Counted from the stretch's first letter, positions 17,214-26,164 are shown. The stretch: DNA of 64,000 nucleotides from Curtobacterium sp. L6-1 (GCF_018885305.1 NZ_CP076544.1:186001-250000), one strand, 5' to 3'. Numbers and translations: made by a program. The notes: generated by a model not told the origin, from the letters alone.

Positions 17214-18292
17214 CGTCCGACGCCGAGCCGACGGGCACGGGCGACACGACGACCCGACCACCGAGCCCCACCCGCCGCCGGCTCGGGTCACGGACCGCGG
17301 CGCTCGCCGACGCCGGACCCGACCTGCTCGAGCGGCTCGGACGGGCCCGCGTGCTCGTGGTGGGTGCCGGCGGCCTGGGCGCCCCGGTCGTCGCGTACCT
17401 GGCGGGCAGCGGACTCGGGCGGCTCACCATCGTGGACGACGACGTCGTGGACGGCTCGAACCTCGCCCGGCAGACGCTCTTCACCGCCGCCGACGTCGGC
17501 AGCGCCAAGGCCGAGGTCGCCGCGGCCCGTGCCCGTGCGGTCGACCCGGAACTCGACGTGGTGGCGGTCGTCGGGCGGTTCCGGCCCGAGCACGTCGCGG
17601 GGCACGACGTCGTGGTCGACGCCGCCGACGCCGTGGACGTCACCCGGGCGGTCTCGGACGCGTGCGCCCCGCTCGGCGTCCCCTTCGTCTGGGGCACCGT
17701 GCTCGCCTACGACGGCCAGGTCTCGGTCTTCCGCGACCGTGGTCCCGACGGCGTCGACTTCCACGACCTGCACCCCGAGGTGCTGCCGGACGAGGGCTCG
17801 TGCGCCGTGGACGGCGTCCTGCCGGCACTGTGCGGCGCGGTCGGGTCCGTGATGGCGGCACAGGTGACCGCCCTCGTGGCCGGGCTCGGCGAACCGCTGC
17901 TCGGCCGCCTCCTCACGGTCGACGCCCGCCGCTGGCGGTGGACCGAGAGCCCGATCCGACGCGGGCCGGCGTCGCGACGGCCGACGGGCCTCCCGGCCGA
18001 CGCCGCGGCCGCGGTGCCGCGGATCGCCCCGGCGGCGCTCGCCGCCCGGCTCGCCGACCCGGCCGACCCGGTGACGCTCGTCGACGTGCGCACCCCCGAG
18101 GAGTGGGCGACGGGCGTGATCGGCGGCTCCGTGCACCCCGGGGACCTGCCCGACGGGACCGCCGTCGTGGTCACCTGCGCGCGCGGGCCGCGCGCCGACG
18201 CGTGGGCGCGGACCGCCGGGAGGCCCGTGACGGTCCTCGACGGCGGCGTCGACGCCTGGCGCCGGGAAGGCTTGCCGCTCGTCGACCCCTGA
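17210..18292 (+). CDS. moeB: ThiF/MoeB-type adenylyltransferase fused to a rhodanese domain
   Basis: A 360-residue two-domain protein that activates the C-terminal Gly of a ubiquitin-like sulfur carrier (MoaD or ThiS) as an acyl-adenylate. Residues about 25-245 are the E1-like domain: RVLVVGAGGLGAPVVAYLAGSG (nucleotide loop), IVDDDVVDGSNLARQTLF, and CAVDGVLPALCG. The CxxC zinc pairs of E. coli MoeB are absent, as in many fused forms. Residues about 265-358 are a rhodanese domain (LVDVRTPEEWATGVIGG) with the active Cys in VVTCARGPRA, so the protein may also deliver persulfide sulfur. The linker includes a copy of the window's 15-base repeat at 17985-17999. The likely partner is MoaD, encoded at 21394-21633. 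Confidence 0.88.
   Translation: MTSDAEPTGTGDTTTRPPSPTRRRLGSRTAALADAGPDLLERLGRARVLVVGAGGLGAPVVAYLAGSGLGRLTIVDDDVVDGSNLARQTLFTAADVGSAKAEVAAARARAVDPELDVVAVVGRFRPEHVAGHDVVVDAADAVDVTRAVSDACAPLGVPFVWGTVLAYDGQVSVFRDRGPDGVDFHDLHPEVLPDEGSCAVDGVLPALCGAVGSVMAAQVTALVAGLGEPLLGRLLTVDARRWRWTESPIRRGPASRRPTGLPADAAAAVPRIAPAALAARLADPADPVTLVDVRTPEEWATGVIGGSVHPGDLPDGTAVVVTCARGPRADAWARTAGRPVTVLDGGVDAWRREGLPLVDP
17985..17999. repeat. Repeat-family arm inside the moeB linker
   Basis: An exact copy of the arm CGGGCCTCCCGGCCG, in-frame, in the segment joining the ThiF and rhodanese domains. A related left arm in opposite orientation occurs near 18215-18228. Chance composition cannot be excluded for a single copy. Confidence 0.5.
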
Positions 18293-18352
18293 TCCGCTGC
18301 TGCGGCTACCATTGCTCCGGAATGCCGCAGGTGCGGTCGGACGGAGGCGGAC

Positions 18353-19165
18353 GTGGCGCAGGGACGAGCTCGAGGTCGCGGTGCCGTGGCGCTCGCCGGT
18401 GGCGTGCTGGGGGTCCTCGCCCTGGCCGGGTGCGCGAGCGGGGCCGCCGACGGCGCACGCGGCGGCGGACCGACGGCCGCGGGGACGCCGACCGGCACCG
18501 TGACGGTGTTCGCCGCGGCCTCGTTGCAGCGGACCTTCACGACGATCGGGCGGGACTTCGAGCGGGCGCACCCCGGCACGACCGTGCGCTTCTCGTTCGC
18601 CGGGTCGAGCGACCTCGTCTCGCAGATCCGGAACGGCGCCCCCGCCGACGTCGTGGCCTCGGCCGACCGGGCCACCACCGCGGAGCTCGGCGCCGACCTG
18701 CTCGCGGCCGGGTCACCGCGGGACTTCGCGACGAACACGCTCGAGATCGCGGTCGCGCCGGGGAACCCGCACCGCGTCCGCGACCTGCGGGACCTGACCG
18801 CGTCGGACGTGCAGCTCGTGACCTGTGCCGCGCCGGTGCCCTGCGGTGCCGCGACGGTCGCGGTGGAGCGGGCGAGCGGTGTGCACCTGCGGCCGGTGAG
18901 CGAGGAGCAGTCCGTGACCGACGTCCTGGGCAAGGTGACCGCCGGCCAGGCCGACGCCGGCATCGTGTACCGCACCGACGTGCAGGGCGCCGGGGACGCG
19001 GTGGACGGCGTGTCGTTCGCCGCTGCCGACGACGTCGTGAACACGTACCCGATCAGCGTGCTGCGGGATTCGTCGAACCCCGACGGCGCCCGTGCCTTCG
19101 CCGCCTACGTCCGGTCGTCCGACGGGCAACGGGTGCTCGCGGCCGCCGGCTTCGGGAAGCCCTGA
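18353..19165 (+). CDS. modA: Molybdate ABC transporter, substrate-binding lipoprotein
   Basis: A 270-residue exported periplasmic-binding-protein-like lipoprotein that captures molybdate or tungstate. The signal peptide ends in the lipobox LALAGC, with the lipidated Cys at about residue 27. The mature part begins [20 protein letters not shown], the ModA N-terminal strand with its oxyanion-binding Ser. [21 protein letters not shown] follows, then VYRTDVQG, which supplies the conserved late ligand. The GTG start has a GGAGG-type ribosome-binding site. TACCAT at 18307-18312 could be an internal promoter. It is followed directly by modB. Confidence 0.93.
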   Translation: MAQGRARGRGAVALAGGVLGVLALAGCASGAADGARGGGPTAAGTPTGTVTVFAAASLQRTFTTIGRDFERAHPGTTVRFSFAGSSDLVSQIRNGAPADVVASADRATTAELGADLLAAGSPRDFATNTLEIAVAPGNPHRVRDLRDLTASDVQLVTCAAPVPCGAATVAVERASGVHLRPVSEEQSVTDVLGKVTAGQADAGIVYRTDVQGAGDAVDGVSFAAADDVVNTYPISVLRDSSNPDGARAFAAYVRSSDGQRVLAAAGFGKP

Positions 19166-19166
19166 C

Positions 19167-20021
19167 GTGGTGGCCGACCCCGCCGCTCCGGGTGCCGGAC
19201 CCGCCGCCCGTCGTCGCGCGGCCCCACACGGCGCCGTCCGCCGGGCGCCCGTCCCGTGGTGGTTGCCGGTCCCGGCCGTGCTCGGTGGCCTGTTCGTCGT
19301 CGTGCCGGTCCTGGCGATGGTCGGCCGCGTGCACTGGGGGTCCTTCGTCGCGCTCGTGACCTCGCCCGCGTCCCTCACTGCCCTGGGCCTCAGCCTCGGC
19401 ACCGCGGCGGCGGCGACCGGGCTGTCCTTGGTGCTCGGCTACCCGCTGGCCGTGCTCTTCGCACGCTCCCGGTCGCGGTGGGTCGGCGTCGCACGGGCGG
19501 TCGTGCTGCTGCCCCTCGTGCTGCCGCCGGTGGTCGGCGGGCTCGCGCTCCTCGCGGCGTTCGGGCGGCTCGGGGTCCTCGGGGCGTTCCTCGACGAGCA
19601 CGGGCTGCGCATCGCGTTCACCACGACGGCCGTCGTCGTCGCGCAGACCTTCGTCGCGATGCCGTTCCTGGTCTCCGCGGTCGAGGGGGCCCTCCGCGTC
19701 GAGGGCGACCGGTACGAGCGGGTCGCGGCGACCCTCGGTGCGGGTCCGACCCGCACCTTCCTCACCGTCACGACCCCGCGGGTGCTGCCGGGCATCCTGT
19801 CCGGCCTGGTGCTCTGCGGTGCCCGGGCCCTCGGCGAGTTCGGGGCCACGCTCACCTTCGCGGGCAGTCTGCAGGGCGTGACCCGGACCCTCCCGCTCGA
19901 GGTGTACCTGCAGCGCGAGGTCGACCCGGACACCGCCGTGGCGCTCGCCCTCGTGCTCGTCGTCGTGGCGGTGCTCGTCATCGGGCTCGCCTCAGCCCGG
20001 ACCCGGCCGGTGACGCCGTGA
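19167..20021 (+). CDS. modB: Molybdate ABC transporter, permease
   Basis: Inner-membrane permease of 284 residues with about six helices. An Ala/Arg-rich cytoplasmic N-terminus of about 28 residues precedes TM1 ([18 protein letters not shown]). The EAA-type loop that contacts the ATPase is [19 protein letters not shown] followed by TTPRVLPGI, and the family's [16 protein letters not shown] segment follows. Two adjacent GTG codons (19167 and 19170) both fit; the first is two bases from the modA stop. Its stop overlaps modC (GTGA). Confidence 0.92.
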   Translation: MVADPAAPGAGPAARRRAAPHGAVRRAPVPWWLPVPAVLGGLFVVVPVLAMVGRVHWGSFVALVTSPASLTALGLSLGTAAAATGLSLVLGYPLAVLFARSRSRWVGVARAVVLLPLVLPPVVGGLALLAAFGRLGVLGAFLDEHGLRIAFTTTAVVVAQTFVAMPFLVSAVEGALRVEGDRYERVAATLGAGPTRTFLTVTTPRVLPGILSGLVLCGARALGEFGATLTFAGSLQGVTRTLPLEVYLQREVDPDTAVALALVLVVVAVLVIGLASARTRPVTP

Positions 20022-21166
20022 CCGGGCCCGACGACGCCGACACGACCCCCGGAGACGACGGAGCCGGGCTCGTCGTCCACGTGGTCCGCCACGACCGTGA
20101 CGTCGACGTCGCCCTCATCGTCGGCCCGACCGAGTGCGTGGCCCTGATCGGCCCGAACGGCGCCGGCAAGTCGACGGTCGTCGACGCGGTCGCCGGCCTG
20201 CTGCCGCTCGACGACGGCGAGGTCCGGTCCGCCGGCCGCGTCCTCGCCGGCCCCGGTCGGCGTGTCCCCGCGCACCGCCGCCGCACCGGCCTGGTGGCAC
20301 AGCGGCCCGACCTCTTCCCGCACCTCGGCGTGCTGGCGAACGTCGCCTTCGGCCCGCGCGCGGCCGGCAGCTCCGGACGGGAGGCCCGACTGACGGCCCG
20401 CCGGGCACTGGCCGCCGTCGGGGCGGCCGCGTTGGCGGACCGGGCGCCCGGGACCCTGTCGGGCGGACAGGCGCAGCGCATCGCGATCGCCCGGGCACTG
20501 GCGGCCGACCCGTCCGTCGTGCTCCTCGACGAGCCGACCGCGGCGCTCGACGTCAGCGCGCAGCAGGAGGTCCGCGACGCCCTCCGTGCCGCGGTCGCCG
20601 GTCGACCGAGCATCCTCGTCTCGCACGACCCCGTCGAGGTGATGGCCCTCGCCGACCGCGTGGTCGTCCTCGAGTGCGGGCGCGTGGTCGAGCAGGGGCC
20701 GACGTCCGCGGTGCTCGCCCGTCCCCACAGTGCCTTCGCGGCGGCGTTCTCCGGCCTCGTCGTGCTGCACGGTGTCGCCACGGCGCGCGGGCTCGCGCTC
20801 GACCCGGCCACGGGCGGGGGCGAGCTGGTGTCGGCGGCGCACGGTGTGCCTCCCGGCCGGCCGGTGTCGGCCACGTACCACCCGACGGCGGCGGTCGTCA
20901 GCGCTGCCGGTGCGTCGCCCGGCGGGGCCGACGCGCCCGCCGTGCTCCGGACCGTCACCGCCCTCGAGCCGCGGGACGGGCTCGTGCGGGTGCGCGCGGG
21001 GGAGCTGACGGCCGACCTGACGCTCGCGGCGGTCGCCCGTCTGGCGGCAGCGCCCGGGCAGGCCGTCCGCGTGCACGTGCCGGCGGCCGAGCTCAGCGTC
21101 TGGGAGCGTGCCACGGGGCCCGCTGGCCGAGGAGGCGCAGCCGACTTCCTCGTCACCGGGACGTAG
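20018..21166 (+). CDS. modC: Molybdate ABC transporter, ATP-binding protein
   Basis: A 382-residue ABC ATPase. Walker A is [10 protein letters not shown] (about residues 44-53), the Q-loop is [13 protein letters not shown], the signature is [16 protein letters not shown], and Walker B is [14 protein letters not shown]. The H-loop is [10 protein letters not shown]. Residues about 285-365 form a C-terminal TOBE/Mop regulatory domain ([21 protein letters not shown]). An exact copy of the window's repeat arm lies in frame at 20373-20388 and encodes SGREAR in the helical region. modC ends the mod operon and faces moaD-moaA on the other strand. Confidence 0.93.
   Translation: MTGPDDADTTPGDDGAGLVVHVVRHDRDVDVALIVGPTECVALIGPNGAGKSTVVDAVAGLLPLDDGEVRSAGRVLAGPGRRVPAHRRRTGLVAQRPDLFPHLGVLANVAFGPRAAGSSGREARLTARRALAAVGAAALADRAPGTLSGGQAQRIAIARALAADPSVVLLDEPTAALDVSAQQEVRDALRAAVAGRPSILVSHDPVEVMALADRVVVLECGRVVEQGPTSAVLARPHSAFAAAFSGLVVLHGVATARGLALDPATGGGELVSAAHGVPPGRPVSATYHPTAAVVSAAGASPGGADAPAVLRTVTALEPRDGLVRVRAGELTADLTLAAVARLAAAPGQAVRVHVPAAELSVWERATGPAGRGGAADFLVTGT
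20373..20388. repeat. Repeat-family arm inside modC
   Basis: The arm CGGACGGGAGGCCCG matches 15 of 15 bases with the hairpin arm at 4096-4110. It is read in frame as SGREAR between the Q-loop and the signature motif. Confidence 0.6.
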
Positions 21167-21335
21167 CCCGTCGAGGGGTGCCCGGTGACGGAACGGCGAT
21201 CGGTCCGTTCGCCGGTTCTCCTCGGCCGCGACCGGCGCGGCCACGTGGTCGAGCACGACCGCGAGGAGGCTCGGTGCAGCTTCCCGACCAACCTCCCGTC
21301 GCGGTCACCGACGGCAGTCGGCCCGACCCGGCCAA

Positions 21336-21367
21336 TCGGCCAGCCGGCCAGCCGGCCAGCCGGCCAG
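21336..21367. repeat. 8-bp tandem repeat (CCGGCCAG) x4
   Basis: Three perfect CCGGCCAG units follow one TCGGCCAG unit, in the 227-base gap between the convergent modC and moaD. No gene is visible in that gap. Short inverted repeats near 21187-21280 could terminate either strand. Confidence 0.85.
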
Positions 21368-21393
21368 GACACCCTCGGCGCCGCGAGCGTCCG

Positions 21394-21633
21394 TCAGCCG
21401 CCGGCGAAGGGCGGCATGACGTCGACGAGCGCGACGCCTGCGAGCGGGGTGGTGCGGTCACGAGTGGTGACCCCGTCGACCAGGTACGAGCACCGCTCCT
21501 GCAGCGCTGTCCAGCGGTCGAGGTCGACGGCGGCCACCTGCCGGAGGGCGGCGTCGAGCGTGTCCGCGGTGACGGTCGTCTCGTCGAGCCCGACGGCGGC
21601 CCGGGCGGCGGCGAAGAAGCGCAGGGTGGTCAC
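21394..21633 (-). CDS. moaD: Molybdopterin synthase small subunit MoaD (ubiquitin-like sulfur carrier)
   Basis: A 79-residue beta-grasp protein ending in the invariant Gly-Gly (MPPFAGG). Adenylation there by a MoeB-type enzyme and thiolation supply the sulfur for molybdopterin. The N-terminus TTLRFFAAARAAVG is the standard MoaD first strand. The GTG start has GGAGG/GAGG just upstream, within the end of moaA, which stops 4 bases before; the two genes are one operon. The activating enzyme is probably the ThiF-rhodanese protein at 17210. The large subunit MoaE is not in the window. Confidence 0.92.
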   Translation of the reverse strand: MTTLRFFAAARAAVGLDETTVTADTLDAALRQVAAVDLDRWTALQERCSYLVDGVTTRDRTTPLAGVALVDVMPPFAGG

Positions 21634-21637
21634 GTCC

Positions 21638-22774
21638 TCATCCTCCGATCGCGCTCATGCCACGGGTGGGGTGCACGAGTCCGTCGGTGTCGTCGCCGTG
21701 GTCGCGCGGCTTCGCCCACATCGCCCGGCGCCACCGGTCGAGGACGGCCTGGTCGTCGGCGCCGGCACGCAGGGCGCCGAGCAGGTCGGTCTCGTCGTCC
21801 GAGAACAGGCAGCTGCGGACGTGGCCGTCGGCGGTGAGCCGGGTGCGCGTGCAGTCACCGCAGAACGACTCGGTGATGCTCGCGATGACCCCGACGGTGC
21901 CGAGGTCGGCGCCGGTCGCCCGGGACCGCACCCGGTACCGCTCGGCGGGGGCGCCGTTGCGCGGGGCCTCGTCCGGGGTCAGGGAGTAGTCAGCGGCGAG
22001 CAGGTCGCGGATCTGGGCGGCGGTGATCATCGTCGTGGCGTTCCAGGCGTGCCCGGGGTCGAGCGGCATCTGCTCGATGAAGCGCAGCTCGTGCCCGCGC
22101 TCGAGGCACCAGGCCAGCAGGTCGGCGGCCAGGTGGTCGTTCACGCCGCGGAGCAGCACCGCGTTGATCTTCACCCCGAGGCCGGCGTCGGCCGCGGCGG
22201 CGATGCCCTCGAGCACCCGGTCGAGGAACGGGCGGCGGGTGACCTCGGCGAAGACGTCCGGGTCGACGGTGTCGAGCGACACGTTGAGCCGGTGCAGCCC
22301 GGCTGCGCGCAGGGCGGCGGCGCGCGACGCGAGCCCGATCGCGTTCGTGGTCAGGGAGAGTTCGAGGTCGGGGTGGGCGGCCGCGCTCCGGGCGACGACG
22401 TCGACCAGGTCCTTGCGGAGCAGCGGTTCACCGCCGGTGAAGCGGACCTTGCGGATGCCGAGCTCCCGCGCGCCGAGGCCGACCAGTCGGGCGATCTCGT
22501 CCGCCGACATGAGCGCGGCGTCGGGCGCGAAGGGCAGCCCCTCGGCCGGCATGCAGTAGGTGCAGCGGAGGTTGCAGCGCTCGGTCAGTGAGACCCGTAG
22601 GTCGACGGCGCGACGACCGAAGCGGTCGACGAGTCCGGGGTCGCCGTCCGGGCGGGGCGGGAGCACGGGCCGTGTCGCCGAGGCGGCGCGGGTACCGAGG
22701 TCGGGCTGATCGCCGGGACCCTCGGGGTGGACGCGGCTCATCAGACCCGTGGAGGGGAGCATCTGGGCCGGCAT
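21638..22774 (-). CDS. moaA: GTP 3',8-cyclase MoaA (radical SAM)
   Basis: A 378-residue radical SAM enzyme that starts molybdenum cofactor synthesis by rearranging GTP. The first [4Fe-4S] cluster motif is CNLRCTYC (about residues 66-73). KVRFTGGEPLLRKD and LSLTTNAIGL follow, then the C-terminal second cluster FCGDCTRTRLTADG...SC. The essential C-terminal Gly-Gly (SAIGG) is present. The ATG at 22774 lies 6 bases after TATCCT, fixing a leaderless start about 50 residues before the radical SAM core. It is followed by moaD and convergent with modC. Confidence 0.95.
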   Translation of the reverse strand: MPAQMLPSTGLMSRVHPEGPGDQPDLGTRAASATRPVLPPRPDGDPGLVDRFGRRAVDLRVSLTERCNLRCTYCMPAEGLPFAPDAALMSADEIARLVGLGARELGIRKVRFTGGEPLLRKDLVDVVARSAAAHPDLELSLTTNAIGLASRAAALRAAGLHRLNVSLDTVDPDVFAEVTRRPFLDRVLEGIAAAADAGLGVKINAVLLRGVNDHLAADLLAWCLERGHELRFIEQMPLDPGHAWNATTMITAAQIRDLLAADYSLTPDEAPRNGAPAERYRVRSRATGADLGTVGVIASITESFCGDCTRTRLTADGHVRSCLFSDDETDLLGALRAGADDQAVLDRWRRAMWAKPRDHGDDTDGLVHPTRGMSAIGG

Positions 22775-22780
22775 TGGCTC

Positions 22781-22786
22781 AGGATA
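22781..22786 (-). promoter_or_regulatory. -10 box, leaderless moaA promoter
   Basis: TATCCT on the minus strand, 6 bases before the ATG at 22774. Its -35 region would fall inside the hairpin at 22791-22827. Confidence 0.6.
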
Positions 22787-22790
22787 CGGC

Positions 22791-22827
22791 GCAGGGGCTG
22801 CGCCCGCGAAGCGGACGCAGCCCCTGC
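22791..22827. terminator. Hairpin after the lysozyme gene
   Basis: A 12-bp perfect stem (GCAGGGGCTGCG/CGCAGCCCCTGC) with a 13-base loop, 13 bases past the lysozyme stop on the minus strand. It immediately precedes the moaA promoter, so terminator and promoter share sequence. Confidence 0.65.
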
Positions 22828-22840
22828 TGGTCTTCCGGTG

Positions 22841-24619
22841 TCACTTGCCGGCGGTGTTCGTGTGCCAGGTCTGCTTCCGGTCGGTGTTCGTCATGACGAG
22901 GTCGCCGTTGTCCTGCACGGCGAGCTTCCGCGTCTTCTTGCCCGCGGTGCCGGAGTGCCAGATGGTGCGGCCCGCCGCGTTGAAGAGCACGAAGTCGCCA
23001 CCCGCCTGCAGCGTGGCGTGCGCACCGCGGTTGCCGGCGGTCCCCGACGTCCAGGTGGTGCGGCTGCCGCGCGTGAGGACGAGGTTGCCGTCCGAGCGGA
23101 GCAGCAGCTTGGTCTTCGCGTCCCGCGAGACGATCCACTGGCCCGGGTACATCCGCGCCACCGGGGCGAGCGAGTCCGAGGCCGGTCGGCCGTTCCGCCA
23201 GATGACCTTCGAGCCGCGGCGGACCTGCAGGTCACCGCTGCTCGTGATCACGACGTTGTCGGCACCGCTGTTGTTCGTCTTCGTGTGCCACAGGTACTTG
23301 TCCTGCGGCGACTTGACGGCGAGGTCGCCGTTCACGAACGTCACGCGGGCGCCCGGCGAGGTCTTGCCCGACGACCAGATCGCGCGGCCGTTGCCGGTCG
23401 TGACGAACTGCCCGTCGGCCTGGAGCTTGACCGTGTACTGGTCGTTGCCGCTGACGATGCCCTGCCCGGCGGACAGCACGTCGTTCGTGACGAGCTTGGT
23501 CCGGATCGCCGGCAGGGGCTTGCCGGCGTTGCTCCCGGTCCCGCCCGCGTTGCTGCCGCGGGCGAAGGCCTGCAGCTGCGCGAGCGAGCCGTTGAACACG
23601 TCCTGGTCGCCGGGGAAGGTGCCCGACGAGGCGTACTGCCACATCGTGTACTTCGTCCAGCTCGCCGGGAGCGTGCCCGCCCCGGAGGCCAGGTTGGTCG
23701 GGTAGCGGGCGATGAACAGCGCGTTCGCGGCGAAGGCGGCGCTGTTGCCCGTGCAGGTCCGCCACCAGTCGGTCGTGGTGTAGATCGCGGGCAGCACGCC
23801 GGTCCGGGCCTTCATCGTGTTCGAGAAGTCACGGATCCAGGCGACCATCTGCGCCTGGCTCAGGCCGTAGCAGGAGTTCGTCCCGTCGGAGCCCGAGTAC
23901 GGGTTGTACTCGATGTCGAGCAGCGGCGGCAGGGTGCGGCCGTCGGTGCTCCAGCCGCCGCCACGGGCGCCGAAGTAGTTCGCCTGCGTCGCGCCGGTCG
24001 ACTTGTTCGGCAGGGCGAAGTGGTACGCCCCGCGGATCAGGTTGTTCGCCGTCGCACTGTTCCACTGCGCGGTGAACTGGCTGCTCGTGTACGTGGTCGA
24101 CTCGCTCGCCTTGATGTAGACGAAGCGGGCGCCCTTGCTGTAGACGGACGGCCAGTTGATGCTGCTGTTCGGCTGCCACGCGCTGATGTCGAGCCCGTCG
24201 GTGCCGGGCACGGCCGATGAGTTCGCCGAGCGCAGCTGCGTCCGGAGTCCTCGGTCGGCGGCGGGCACCGGGACGGTCGACCCCATGGCGTGGTCGCCGG
24301 CGGCGTTCATCTCGGCGAGCGAGGGGTCATCCGGCGTGGACGTGGTGTCCTCGGCGGCGGGCTCCTCCTCGGCGGTGGTGTCCGACCGCGGTGCCGGAGC
24401 AGCGGGTGCGGCCGGCGTCGGGGCGGTGGTCGGCGTCGGGGTGGGTGACGCGGTGCCGGTCGGTTCCGGCGTCGGTGTCGGCGCCGCGGTGGCACTCGAG
24501 GTGCCGGCGACGGTGCTGGTTGCTGCGGTTGCTGCGGTTGCGGTCAACGTCGAGGCGATGAGTGTGCTGGTGAGGCACGCCACGACGAAGACGGCACCAC
24601 GAGGGTGCTTCGGCTGCAC
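22841..24619 (-). CDS. Secreted GH25 muramidase with C-terminal lectin-like repeats
   Basis: A 592-residue exported protein. A signal peptide (PRGAVFVVACLTSTLIASTL and on to ATAATAA) is followed by a Pro/Thr/Glu-rich linker to about residue 115. The GH25 lysozyme domain runs from about 145 to 350: GLDISAWQPNSSINW, FVYIKASES, LLDIEYNPYSG with the catalytic acidic pair, AIYTTTDWW and MWQYASSG. After a short linker, about 220 residues repeat a short motif (LQADGQFVTT, RSDGNLVLT, VQDNGDLVMT, each with a W-x-S/T strand), as in bulb-type mannose lectins. It probably cleaves peptidoglycan while bound to glycan. The GTG at 24617-24619 has GGGAG upstream; an alternative GTG is at 24649. Confidence 0.88.
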   Translation of the reverse strand: MQPKHPRGAVFVVACLTSTLIASTLTATAATAATSTVAGTSSATAAPTPTPEPTGTASPTPTPTTAPTPAAPAAPAPRSDTTAEEEPAAEDTTSTPDDPSLAEMNAAGDHAMGSTVPVPAADRGLRTQLRSANSSAVPGTDGLDISAWQPNSSINWPSVYSKGARFVYIKASESTTYTSSQFTAQWNSATANNLIRGAYHFALPNKSTGATQANYFGARGGGWSTDGRTLPPLLDIEYNPYSGSDGTNSCYGLSQAQMVAWIRDFSNTMKARTGVLPAIYTTTDWWRTCTGNSAAFAANALFIARYPTNLASGAGTLPASWTKYTMWQYASSGTFPGDQDVFNGSLAQLQAFARGSNAGGTGSNAGKPLPAIRTKLVTNDVLSAGQGIVSGNDQYTVKLQADGQFVTTGNGRAIWSSGKTSPGARVTFVNGDLAVKSPQDKYLWHTKTNNSGADNVVITSSGDLQVRRGSKVIWRNGRPASDSLAPVARMYPGQWIVSRDAKTKLLLRSDGNLVLTRGSRTTWTSGTAGNRGAHATLQAGGDFVLFNAAGRTIWHSGTAGKKTRKLAVQDNGDLVMTNTDRKQTWHTNTAGK

Positions 24620-24667
24620 GGATCTCCCTGGGATCGACGGCGTCCCCACGCCGCGTACGGTCCGATG

Positions 24668-24673
24668 AGCCTA
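24668..24673 (-). promoter_or_regulatory. Candidate -10 box for the lysozyme gene
   Basis: TAGGCT on the minus strand, overlapping the stop codon of the upstream GT87 gene. It would give a leader of about 40 bases carrying the GGGAG ribosome-binding site. Confidence 0.35.
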
Positions 24674-26110
24674 GGTCACTTCGTGCCGCTGCGGGAGCCC
24701 GCGTGTGGGGGTCGTGCTCCGGCCGAGCAGGCGGTCGCGCAAGCGCAGCCAGTCCGAGCGGCGGGTGCGGACGAGCGTCACGACGAGCACGACGGCGATC
24801 GCGGCGAGCAGCCACCACCGGTAGGCAACGACCGAGGGCCACACACCGCGCAGGGCGATCGCGAGCGTCAGGGCCAGCCACTCCCACCGGCCGGACAGCA
24901 CCACGAAGGGGATGAGCAGCAGGGCGTACCAGGGGTACCGCGGGGTCACCGCGAGGAAGGTCACGCCGATCATGAACACCTGGCCGGACCAGGGGTTCGC
25001 CGGGTCGGACAGGCGCCACGCCAGCACCGCCGCGACGAGGACGACGAGCCCCACGACGATCGTGGCAGCGTCGCCGGGGACCACCTTCGCGACGAGGGCG
25101 AACCGGGATCCGTCCTCGTAGCCCTCCTCGGACAGGTATCCCGGCAGGTACCCGAGCACCTTCGGCCCGGTCGAGAGCACGTACGGGACGTAGAGCAGCC
25201 CGAACACGACGATGCCGACGGGGATCGCCCACCAGTTCCGCCAGCGACCGAGGAGCGCCGGGTAGACGATCGCGGGGATGAGCTTCGTCGCGGTGGCGGC
25301 CCCGAGCGCGATGCCGCCCCAGATCGGCCGGCCGAACGCCACGAGCACCGCGCCGGCGGTCGCGAGGGCGGCCCCGACGACGTCGACGTGCGAGTTCGTG
25401 ACGGCCTCGGCGGCGACGAGCGGCGACCAGGCCCACAGCGCGGCCCACCACGTCGGCCGGCCGAGGCGGCGGAGCACGACGAGCAGCCCGACGGTGACGC
25501 CGAGCGAGACGAGCAGGCCGGCGACCTGGAACGGCATGTACTGGGCGGTGGCCGGCACGAACGCACGGACCAGTGCGAACCACAGCTCGGCCATCGGCGG
25601 GTAGATCGTCGGGACGTCAGGACGGTTCAGCGCGGTGCAGTGCCCGGCCGCGCCGTCGCCCAGACCGCGGTAGCGGGGCTCGAGCGGCTTGCACGTGCCG
25701 TCGACCTTGTCGGGGAACAACCAGTCCGGGCGGAGGTCGGCGATCGCGGTCGACTGCGGCGTGTGCGCGTACGGCGAGACACCGGCGTGCTGCACGATGC
25801 CGTCCCAGGCGTAGCGTGCGGAGTCGGTGCTCGTGTTCGGCGGGCCGACGAGGGCCGCGATCCCCACGACGACCGCACCCCCGAGCACGATCCGCGTCAC
25901 GAGGTGCGGCGGAACGAACCTGAGCGCGAGCACCGAGCCCGCGAAGACGGTCCAAGCGATGAGCGTCCACGTGACGAATGGAGAGCGATGACCCTCCCGG
26001 AGGAAGCCCAGATGCGTGACACCCACCGCGATGACGACGGCGAGCACGAGCACGCCCGCCACGGCGAGGACCGTCGGGAGCAGGCGGCCGGGACGCAGTC
26101 GTTCGCTCAT
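24671..26110 (-). CDS. GT87-like polyprenol-phosphate mannosyltransferase, membrane
   Basis: A 479-residue polytopic protein with about eleven hydrophobic helices. The loop after TM3, TSTDSARYAWDGIVQHAGVSPY, contains the acidic residues typical of GT87 (DUF2029) enzymes. PTIYPPMAELWFALV, ATATKLIPAIVYPALLG and TPRYPWYALLLIPF fit the same family, which in mycobacteria adds mannose to lipomannan from polyprenyl-phosphate-mannose. A cell-envelope glycan role is inferred. TAGCCT lies 9 bases before the ATG. It is divergent from the molybdopterin oxidoreductase at 26165. Confidence 0.82.
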   Translation of the reverse strand: MSERLRPGRLLPTVLAVAGVLVLAVVIAVGVTHLGFLREGHRSPFVTWTLIAWTVFAGSVLALRFVPPHLVTRIVLGGAVVVGIAALVGPPNTSTDSARYAWDGIVQHAGVSPYAHTPQSTAIADLRPDWLFPDKVDGTCKPLEPRYRGLGDGAAGHCTALNRPDVPTIYPPMAELWFALVRAFVPATAQYMPFQVAGLLVSLGVTVGLLVVLRRLGRPTWWAALWAWSPLVAAEAVTNSHVDVVGAALATAGAVLVAFGRPIWGGIALGAATATKLIPAIVYPALLGRWRNWWAIPVGIVVFGLLYVPYVLSTGPKVLGYLPGYLSEEGYEDGSRFALVAKVVPGDAATIVVGLVVLVAAVLAWRLSDPANPWSGQVFMIGVTFLAVTPRYPWYALLLIPFVVLSGRWEWLALTLAIALRGVWPSVVAYRWWLLAAIAVVLVVTLVRTRRSDWLRLRDRLLGRSTTPTRGLPQRHEVT

Positions 26111-26119
26111 GGTCCGTCG

Positions 26120-26125
26120 AGGCTA
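26120..26125 (-). promoter_or_regulatory. -10 box of the GT87-like gene
   Basis: TAGCCT on the minus strand, 9 bases before the ATG at 26110, giving a leader of only a few bases. Confidence 0.4.
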
Positions 26126-26164
26126 GCGGGCGTGCAGCGGCTCCTGCTGGAGGCGCGGACCGCG

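Noticed and set aside
21167..21393. A molybdenum-cofactor riboswitch between modC and moaD.
   Set aside because: The gap lies at the 3' ends of convergent genes, which is the wrong place for a leader, and only simple repeats are visible.
24605..26131. Plus-strand open frame upstream of the molybdopterin oxidoreductase, antisense to the GT87-like gene.
   Set aside because: It translates to a charged low-complexity sequence, while the opposite strand encodes a clean multi-pass membrane protein.
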